The notes under the pieces were generated by a model that saw only the letters and a list, made by a program, of their open reading frames with translations, was not told the origin of the DNA and made no database searches. A DNA stretch of 64,000 nucleotides from Allostella sp. ATCC 35155 (GTDB taxonomy: Bacteria > Pseudomonadota > Alphaproteobacteria > ATCC43930 > Allostellaceae): assembly GCA_006738865.1 (NCBI GenBank), contig AP019701.1:1670001-1734000 (forward strand). The letters are read 5' to 3'. Below are positions 58,353-64,000 of this stretch, piece by piece (position 1 is the first letter of the stretch; each line of letters opens with the position of its first letter). The translations under genes and the position numbers were made by a program.

Positions 58353-59770
58353 TGGGATCCCAGCTCGATCATGATGCGATGATCTGCGTACACGATCCCG
58401 TCGGGGCGGGGGAAGCCCAGTCGCAGTTGCCAGCGGCCCCGCGCCATGCCGCCGGTGTCGACGGCGACGCGAAAGCCGCTCTGCATCGTTGCGGCGGCCG
58501 GCAGATGCGGGTGGGCTGCGGCGACGTCCGATCGTGTCTCGGTCCGCCGCAGCCGAACCACCATGTCCGAGGCGGCGGTGCCGTCGACCGGTTGCAGGAT
58601 CGCCACAGGGCCGGCGGCAAGGCGACCGGGATAGATCGCCCAGCCGGCCAGATCCAGTTGCCGTGCGGCCTGCGCGGGCGCGCCCTGGGCACCCGGCGTG
58701 GGCGAGTCGAAATGTCCCGGCACGCGATGCGGTAGATCCGGACCCAGATTCGGCATAAGGCGGCGGGGGATCGGCGACTGCGGCGGCGATACCAAGTCGG
58801 ACACCAGCTCGGGGATCTGGAGAATGGCCCCGACGAGGCCGCCCATGCTTCGCAGCTGCCGGGCCACCGGTCGAGGCAGCCGCCCGCGGACATGCGGCGC
58901 GAGCGCCGGGTCGCTCTCGATGGCGTCGAGCTGCCGCACATATGCGGCGTCGAGCGCGGCGTCGTGCTCGGCCGTCAGGAACGTCGGCTCGTCGATGCCG
59001 GATCGGTTGATCGGCATGGCGGCGCAACGCGCCAGCCAATGACGCACGATGTCCGGCGGCGCGCCCTCGCGGCGGAGCGCGCGCGCCAGTTCGATGATCG
59101 GGGCCGGCAGGCCGGCGTTGAGGCGCGGCTCGCCGGCCGGCCGGTCGATCGTCAGCTCCGGCGCGATCCAGTGGAGGACCGAGCCGACGATATCGGCGCG
59201 CACGGGGGGATCGTCGTAGCTGCCGATGCGCAGTTCGCCGTGCGGCGACAGGTGCGACCACCGCCGAGCGATCTGGAGGTAGTCGACGTCGCGGCTGGCC
59301 AGGAATTCGTCGAAGGTCACTTCGAAGCCGGCCACGATGTGCGTCCGATAGAGGGTTTCCAGGGCGTCACCCGTGCGGCGCATGACGACCACCGCCACCG
59401 GATCGAAGGGGGCGAGGCGCTCCGCCAGATCGGCGACCGCTTCGTCCGGGAGGGACGAGAACTCCTCGGAGGACAGGATCGCGCGCTCTGCTCCGCAGCC
59501 GGCGATCTCCTCGACCAGCCGCTCCAGCATCTCCTCGCGCCCGATCGCCTGCCGGCGATCGGGGAAGCGGCCGTTGATGACCCACGGCAGCCCATGGTGG
59601 CCGCCGCCGAACTCGGCATGGCTGCCGGTGAGCGGCACGTAGAGCCCGGCCGCCGCTAGGTCGTCCCGATGCCGGATCAGGAAGGACTGAAGGCTTGTCG
59701 TGCCGGTCTTGGCGACGCCGATATGGACGAAGAGGCGGGGACCTCGCACAGGCCGATCGACCGCAGTCAT
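58349..59770 (-). CDS. Sulfotransferase-family protein with C-terminal module
   Basis: A 473-residue P-loop sulfotransferase-like protein. The 5'-phosphosulfate-binding loop is HIGVAKTGTTSLQ (residues 16-28). A later R-x-x-x-D/S region (AVVVMRRTGDALETLYRTHI) sits where 3'-phosphate-binding residues are expected. It would transfer sulfate from PAPS to a sugar hydroxyl of the glycan made by neighbouring genes. Residues 371-473 are the shared C-terminal module (LAGWAIYPG, SDVAAAH, QSGFRVAVD). It is a clear paralogue of the C-terminal half of the next gene upstream. ATG 59770 is the start closest to the family opening; the open frame to 60028 is a shadow. Confidence 0.8.
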   Translation of the reverse strand: MTAVDRPVRGPRLFVHIGVAKTGTTSLQSFLIRHRDDLAAAGLYVPLTGSHAEFGGGHHGLPWVINGRFPDRRQAIGREEMLERLVEEIAGCGAERAILSSEEFSSLPDEAVADLAERLAPFDPVAVVVMRRTGDALETLYRTHIVAGFEVTFDEFLASRDVDYLQIARRWSHLSPHGELRIGSYDDPPVRADIVGSVLHWIAPELTIDRPAGEPRLNAGLPAPIIELARALRREGAPPDIVRHWLARCAAMPINRSGIDEPTFLTAEHDAALDAAYVRQLDAIESDPALAPHVRGRLPRPVARQLRSMGGLVGAILQIPELVSDLVSPPQSPIPRRLMPNLGPDLPHRVPGHFDSPTPGAQGAPAQAARQLDLAGWAIYPGRLAAGPVAILQPVDGTAASDMVVRLRRTETRSDVAAAHPHLPAAATMQSGFRVAVDTGGMARGRWQLRLGFPRPDGIVYADHRIMIELGSQ

Positions 59771-59816
59771 TCCGTCCGCTCCGTCGCGACCGTCGATGAC
59801 GTCCCCCCGGTGCGCC

Positions 59817-62195
59817 TCATGGCGAGCCGACCTCCACCACCAGGCGGCCGGCGGCATGGACCAGCCCGGCTGTCGTTCCGCAGACCACCCGCAGGTCGTA
59901 GCGACCGCAGGGCACGGCCGCAAAGTCCAGGCTCGCCCGAAAGCCGCTTCGTGACGTGAATTCCTGTGGGACGGCGGGAAATGTCGCCGCGACATCCGGG
60001 CGTCGTGTTCCGACGTCCAGCGGCGCAATCAGTTCGGCCGCAGCCGTGCGATCCAGGGGGCGCAGCAACAGGTACCATGGCGCATCGGCCGATCCGGCAT
60101 GGAATGCCCAGCCGGCGAACATGACCCGGTCCGCGCGCTTCAGTGTGATTACGCCTTGGGTCGCCTCGGGCCGATCGACGCTGCCGGCGCATCCGGCCGG
60201 CAGGTCCGATCCCAGGCCAGGTAGGAGGCGACGCGGCAGCCAATCCGCCTCGAATGTGGGACTGGGGGTGCCGGACATGATCGACGGCAGCTCGAGCAGG
60301 GCGTCCGCCGTGCTGGAAATGGTCCGCGACCGTCGCGGCTCCGGCCGCGGCAGCCGGCCAAGGATGTGCGGTGCGAGCTGCGGGTCCGCCTCGATCTGGT
60401 CCAGCTGGCGGCAGTAGTCGACGTCGATGGTGTGCTCGAACTCTGCGGAAAGCAGCCGCGGCTCTGCGATCTGGGCGCGCGTGAAGGGCAGCTTGCCCAT
60501 CGCCTCCAGCCAGGCATCGGCCCGGGCCCGTTCGACGCCGGAGGCGCGCAGCGATCGAGCTAGCTCGATCAGGGCAGCCGGCAGACCGATGTTCAATCGG
60601 GGCTCAGCCGCGCCGGTGGGGGGCGGTGGTGTGTGGCCGAGCCATGTCAGCACGGTCCGCACGATGTCCCGACCGACTGCCGGATCATCATAGCTGCCGA
60701 CCAGCATTGACGACACGCCCGGCAGGCGGCGCCAGCGTCGAAGCAGCGAGAGGTAATCGTAGTACGGGCGTTGCCCGTGGTTCATGAACTGGCGCAGCGG
60801 AAGGTCGCCGCCGGAGACGACATGGGTGCGGTATCCGCCTTCGAGGACATCCCCCGGTCGGCGCAGAATGATGATCGGAACGATATCGAACCCGTCGAGC
60901 AGCGCGCCCAGCCGCTCGACCTGCCGGTCGTCGAGCAACGAAAAATCCTCGGACGACAGGATGGCGTTCGCGGTGCCGGCGGACTCCAGCTCGGAGCGCA
61001 ATCCATTCCAGAGCGTGTCCGGATCAATGCCGGACAGCCGCTCCGGGTACTTGGAATTCAGTGTCCACGGCAGGAGATGGTGCCCGTCGAACTGTCGGGG
61101 AACTCCCGCCCGTGGAACGGTCAACCCGGACGCGGCCAACGTGTCGCGGTTGCGGGCGAAATAGGACTGAAGGCTCGTGGTTCCGGTCTTGTGGAGACCG
61201 ATGTGCATGAAGAGCCGGGGTCGGGCGGGCGTTCGACCGGCCGAATGTCCTTCCCTCGTGGCCGCGGAGCGGGGGCGCGGCTTCGCACTCAGGAAACTGT
61301 AATAGCTCTCCAGCCGTTCCCGGCCGACATGCTCGGCGATGCGGCCGGCCATCTCCGCCATGAGTTCGCGCACCGGTGCGCTTCGCGCAGCCAGCGTGTC
61401 GTCCATGCAAGTGCTGGCAGCGCCGTCACGGACCGAAAAGAAGTCCGCGCCATACCGTCGGCTCCGCTGCTCCTGGAAAGGGGATGTGCCGCCGCCGCGC
61501 TGCCGCTTCGCATCGAACTCCTCGGCAGACTTGAGCATGTAGTGATGCAGCCGAATGTCGCTGGCGACGATTTGACTGGCGCGGCCATGGGGGGCCTCCA
61601 TCTCGACCAGATCGGAGAGGTCGGCATGTACGTAGCGACCGCCCTCGACCCCTGGGATATGGGCATGTACACGCACGATCCGCTCGGGACGAACGATCGA
61701 TTTGACGAAGTGATGCTCTTGTGAGTCGAGTGGTTTGCGGTGCGTGAAGCGGGAGACAACGAGGTCCGGCCGGTATCGGCGTTCGCCGGAAGAACCGAAA
61801 ACGAGCTGGTTGATACCGACTGCGGAGACGTCCGGATCCAGGCCCCGTAGCCATTGCGCGAGCGGACGGTTGCCAGCCGAAAACAGGAACTCGTCCAGGT
61901 CCATGGTGGCGACGAAGGAGAAGCGCCCGCGCAGTTTCGCGTAGCCGTCCTCCAGGGCCGAGTAGTGCGGCGAGCGGCCTTCGATCGACGGCCAGTACGT
62001 CACCTCGACCGGGTAGTATCGGCCGAGGGCGGACAGGATCTGCCCGGTGCCGTCGACGCTCTCGTTGTCGTAGATGCAGAAGTGCTCGACGCCGGCCAGC
62101 AGGTGGAAGGCGACCCATTCGAGGACGTAGCGGGCCTCGTCGCGGGCGATCGTGCAGATGGCGAGCGTACCGCTGCGGCTGTCGGGGTGATTCAT
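59817..62195 (-). CDS. GT92-like glycosyltransferase fused to sulfotransferase, with C-terminal module
   Basis: A 792-residue three-part protein. Residues 1-305 are a GT92/DUF23-type glycosyltransferase: CTIARDEARYVLEWVAFHLL, YDNESVDGT and the metal-binding DLD at 99-101 in ATMDLDEFLF. A short linker (RPRSAATREGHSAGRTPAR) leads to a sulfotransferase-like domain with HIGLHKTGTTSLQ (331-343), SSEDFSLLDD and IILRRPGDVLEGGYRTHV. Residues 690-792 are the shared module (FAGWAFHAG, RPDVAATFP, RSGFRASLD, CGRYDLRV). One protein could therefore add a sugar and sulfate it. ATG 62195 is 25 bases after the FkbM stop; a short tandem repeat lies between. Confidence 0.83.
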   Translation of the reverse strand: MNHPDSRSGTLAICTIARDEARYVLEWVAFHLLAGVEHFCIYDNESVDGTGQILSALGRYYPVEVTYWPSIEGRSPHYSALEDGYAKLRGRFSFVATMDLDEFLFSAGNRPLAQWLRGLDPDVSAVGINQLVFGSSGERRYRPDLVVSRFTHRKPLDSQEHHFVKSIVRPERIVRVHAHIPGVEGGRYVHADLSDLVEMEAPHGRASQIVASDIRLHHYMLKSAEEFDAKRQRGGGTSPFQEQRSRRYGADFFSVRDGAASTCMDDTLAARSAPVRELMAEMAGRIAEHVGRERLESYYSFLSAKPRPRSAATREGHSAGRTPARPRLFMHIGLHKTGTTSLQSYFARNRDTLAASGLTVPRAGVPRQFDGHHLLPWTLNSKYPERLSGIDPDTLWNGLRSELESAGTANAILSSEDFSLLDDRQVERLGALLDGFDIVPIIILRRPGDVLEGGYRTHVVSGGDLPLRQFMNHGQRPYYDYLSLLRRWRRLPGVSSMLVGSYDDPAVGRDIVRTVLTWLGHTPPPPTGAAEPRLNIGLPAALIELARSLRASGVERARADAWLEAMGKLPFTRAQIAEPRLLSAEFEHTIDVDYCRQLDQIEADPQLAPHILGRLPRPEPRRSRTISSTADALLELPSIMSGTPSPTFEADWLPRRLLPGLGSDLPAGCAGSVDRPEATQGVITLKRADRVMFAGWAFHAGSADAPWYLLLRPLDRTAAAELIAPLDVGTRRPDVAATFPAVPQEFTSRSGFRASLDFAAVPCGRYDLRVVCGTTAGLVHAAGRLVVEVGSP

Positions 62196-62198
62196 CAG

Positions 62199-62234
62199 AG
62201 GTTCAGTCGGCCCCAAAGGTTCAATCGGCCCCGG
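62199..62234. repeat. Imperfect tandem 18-bp repeat
   Basis: Two adjacent 18-base units, 62199-62216 and 62217-62234 (AGGTTCAGTCGGCCCCAA type), match at 15 of 18 positions. The second covers the FkbM stop codon. It is probably a small slippage duplication at the gene junction. Confidence 0.6.
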
Positions 62235-62961
62235 GAGATTCCAGCCGGGCATGGGCATCGAGCCAGCCGCTGACAAGAAACTCCTGCCGTCGTCGCAGAT
62301 CGAGAAATGCAGCCGCGAAGGCGGTGGCCTCGTCGAGGGAAAGCCATTCCCGCCCGGGGCTCTCGCGACCGAACGGCCCGCTTGCGTCCTTCCAGGCGGT
62401 CGTGGGGACGAAGCGGCCTTCGAGCGGCGGGTTCGGAAGGCGCACTTTCCACAGCATCGTCTGGTTGACCAGCTTGAAGGAGCGATATCCCGCCGCTGCA
62501 AGCGCGGCGAGACCCGACCCATCGTGCAGCTCGAGCGATACATAGCGGGGAAGTTCAGCCTGTCCCGCGAGCGTCGCGGCGGCCAGTGCGTCGTAGCCTT
62601 CGATATCGATCTTGGCGAAGTAGGGGACGCCGTGACGGGCGAAAAGGGTCGGCAGGGTTACCGCCTCGACCTCCAGAGGCGAGACGACAGCGCCGGCGCC
62701 GGCACCCCAGTGCGGCCGCAGCGAACCCCAGGCAGGTTGCTGCCGATTGCAGAAGAATGTCTGGCGCCCATCGCGATCGGACACGGCGCACGGAAGGATC
62801 GTCAGGCGCCCGTCCGCAATCTCCGGAGCGAACGCTTCGCGGGCGATGGCTGCGGTCGCCGGGTCGGCCTCGATCGCGATGACCCGGAAGCCCTTTGCCA
62901 GATAGAAGCGCGTGTCGGCCCCATCCGCCATGCCGACGTCGAATACGAGATCCCGATGCAT
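62221..62961 (-). CDS. FkbM family methyltransferase
   Basis: A 246-residue SAM-dependent methyltransferase of the FkbM family. The SAM site is VFDVGMADGADTRFYLAKGFRVIAIEADP (G-x-x-x-G variant with A for G, then acidic E-A-D), and the family motif PYFAKIDIEGYDALAA follows. FkbM-like enzymes O-methylate sugars or fatty-acid-like groups; here a surface-glycan sugar is likely. The C-terminal SLDEATAFAAAFLDLRRRQEFLVSGWLDAHARL is helical and not part of the core. Unlike its neighbours it does not carry the shared C-terminal module. ATG 62961 is the only good start; there is no strong Shine-Dalgarno. Confidence 0.85.
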   Translation of the reverse strand: MHRDLVFDVGMADGADTRFYLAKGFRVIAIEADPATAAIAREAFAPEIADGRLTILPCAVSDRDGRQTFFCNRQQPAWGSLRPHWGAGAGAVVSPLEVEAVTLPTLFARHGVPYFAKIDIEGYDALAAATLAGQAELPRYVSLELHDGSGLAALAAAGYRSFKLVNQTMLWKVRLPNPPLEGRFVPTTAWKDASGPFGRESPGREWLSLDEATAFAAAFLDLRRRQEFLVSGWLDAHARLESPGAD

Positions 62962-62995
62962 GGAGGCTCTGCCTGTGACCGCCGAGGGCTGGGCT

Positions 62996-63001
62996 ATTCT
63001 A
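62996..63001 (-). promoter_or_regulatory. Possible -10 box before the FkbM gene
   Basis: TAGAAT on the minus strand (5 of 6 to TATAAT) lies 34 bases before the FkbM ATG. The best -35 at 18-base spacing (TGGCGA) is poor. Otherwise the 186 bases between FkbM and the next gene show nothing but a GGGCAAC/GTTGCCC hairpin at 63116-63134. Confidence 0.25.
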
Positions 63002-63115
63002 TGTCGCCGGTGTGACGAATCGCCAGCCGGGCGAGCGGCCCGGTGCGCCGGCCAGTCGCACTCCGGCCGGTACGGCAGGCGGTGACGGAGGAGTCGCTGC
63101 CAGGTTTCGGTGGCC

Positions 63116-63134
63116 GGGCAACGCCCTGTTGCCC
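63116..63134 (-). terminator. Hairpin after the partial gene at the right edge
   Basis: GGGCAAC (63116-63122) pairs with GTTGCCC (63128-63134) over a 5-base loop, 13 bases beyond the stop of the upstream partial gene. No T-run follows on the minus strand, so this is a weak terminator or an attenuator ahead of FkbM. Confidence 0.35.
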
Positions 63135-63147
63135 CTGCGGGAGACCT

Positions 63148-64000
63148 TCAGACGATCCGCATGGGGCGGTCTACGGCGGTCCAGACGACGCCCAATTCGG
63201 ACACCACGCCAGAACGAATGCGGTACCGGCCGAGCGGTATGGACCGAACGTCGAGCACGACATCGAACCCGGAACGTCGCGTCACGGTCTCTGAAAGCCC
63301 TGGGAAATGCTGGACGATATCCGGCCTCGACCGGCTGTCGTCGACGACGACCAGATAGTCGAATATCGAAGGATGGTCGGCCGAATGCAGGCGTATGAGG
63401 CGCTCCTGGTCCGGCCGACCGTTCGCATCGAACAACCAGCCTGCGAGCCGCAACGGTGTCGCCGCAGATACCTTGATCTCGCCCTCCGACCTCGGGGGAT
63501 GATCGATCGCTCCGTGGGCACGCCTGCCGCTCGACCCGGCCATCGCTTCCCAGAGCCGCGTCGGGATCGGCACCAGTGCGGGCCTTGGCCGGTGCAATAG
63601 CGGGGTTGCGGCCCGGGTCGCGCAGGCCCGTTCGGGAAACAGTTGCCGCAGCCAGTGAAGCATGGGCCCGCGGAACCGCCGGATCGCGATGTCGTGCTCG
63701 GGCGCCAGGTCATAGGCCTGTGCGGGCCGGGTCGAGCTGCGACCCGACGAGGGGCCGGCCGGCGGATCGGGGAGGTATCGGTTGATCTGTCCCCAGCGAA
63801 AGGTCGGCGGTCGTGCGGAAAGGCCATGCCCGATCGGACGACGCAGTTCGTCCACGAGTGCCCCGGCTTCGAGCCGGGCGAGATGGCCATCGAACGAGGC
63901 CACCGCCCAAGGGCGAGCGATGATTCCACCGGGCCCGGTGCCGGTGGCGAAACGAGCGCGATCGGTCAGCAGGCGGTCGTCGTCCGGACCCGACGCGAGA
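63148..64000 (-). CDS. Partial protein ending in the shared C-terminal module
   Basis: The frame is open from the stop at 63148-63150 to the window edge, so the N-terminus lies beyond base 64000 (about 283 codons seen). The visible part starts LASGPDDDRLLTDRARFATG and has no catalytic domain I recognise. A linker (ALVPIPTRLWEAMAGSSGRR) leads to the last 102 residues, which are the shared module of this cluster: LAGWLFDANG, SRPDIVQHFP, RRSGFDVVLD, LGRYRIRSG. By position and architecture the missing part may be another glycan-modifying enzyme, possibly a sulfotransferase or glycosyltransferase, but that is a guess. A GTG at 63903 is in frame but interrupts a clearly coding stretch, so it is not the start. 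Confidence 0.7.
   Translation of the reverse strand, partial: LASGPDDDRLLTDRARFATGTGPGGIIARPWAVASFDGHLARLEAGALVDELRRPIGHGLSARPPTFRWGQINRYLPDPPAGPSSGRSSTRPAQAYDLAPEHDIAIRRFRGPMLHWLRQLFPERACATRAATPLLHRPRPALVPIPTRLWEAMAGSSGRRAHGAIDHPPRSEGEIKVSAATPLRLAGWLFDANGRPDQERLIRLHSADHPSIFDYLVVVDDSRSRPDIVQHFPGLSETVTRRSGFDVVLDVRSIPLGRYRIRSGVVSELGVVWTAVDRPMRIV

Overview
The window is GC-rich (about 70 percent by eye) and densely coded, with overlapping genes and many GTG/TTG starts. Liv-type ABC importers, FCD-class GntR control, TreYZ plus GlgE glucan metabolism, EcfG-like promoter motifs, WbsX/RgpF-type polysaccharide proteins and a Tat-exported sugar-binding protein together suggest a free-living alphaproteobacterium, possibly of Rhodospirillales type. 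That placement is inferred from gene content only. I see no rRNA, tRNA, CRISPR array or complete insertion sequence.

Layout. 1-790: the 5' part of an AAA ATPase in clearly AT-richer DNA (about 51 percent GC by hand count of bases 1-540), then the broken tail of a GNAT acetyltransferase. This looks like the edge of an acquired island. 795-5282: SDR, AraC/GyrI-type regulator, DUF1499 protein, quinone oxidoreductase and a DUF433/PIN-like toxin-antitoxin pair. 5292-9752: a ribose-class sugar ABC importer (minus strand), followed by cspA with a textbook terminator.

10438-26583: a class II aldolase, an MFS transporter with its own promoter and palindrome, and a large divergent catabolic locus. On the minus strand, a CoA-transferase leads into a five-gene Liv-type importer. 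On the plus strand, an enoyl-CoA-hydratase-like protein is followed by hydantoinase/oxoprolinase A and B subunits, an epimerase, an SDR, a GntR regulator and an alpha/beta hydrolase. A 19-bp imperfect palindrome sits between the two divergent GTG starts, so the importer and the enzymes are probably induced together by an organic acid or amide that I cannot identify.

26609-28193: a Fur-box-like palindrome before a GNAT-ZIP transporter pair, and a 26-residue membrane peptide with an EcfG-like promoter. 28215-47965: a ten-gene minus-strand operon. It starts with glgE behind an exact GGAAC-N17-CGTT motif (general stress sigma EcfG type) and runs treS-maltokinase, glgB, glgX, treZ, malQ, treY, then three tandem TupA-like ATP-grasp genes. 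TreS-Mak and GlgE would turn trehalose into glucan; TreY and TreZ would turn glucan back into trehalose; GlgB, GlgX and MalQ remodel the polymer.

48085-53494: cupin, alpha/beta hydrolase, a DUF2491/DUF350/PspA set resembling E. coli yjfKLJ, and an old-yellow-enzyme reductase. 53516-64000: a minus-strand cluster for building and probably sulfating a surface polysaccharide: a GT2/RgpF protein, a WbsX-like protein, a sulfotransferase, a GT92-sulfotransferase fusion, an FkbM methyltransferase and a protein cut by the window edge. Four of these six end in the same 102-103-residue C-terminal module, which I do not recognise as a named family and regard as the most interesting observation here.
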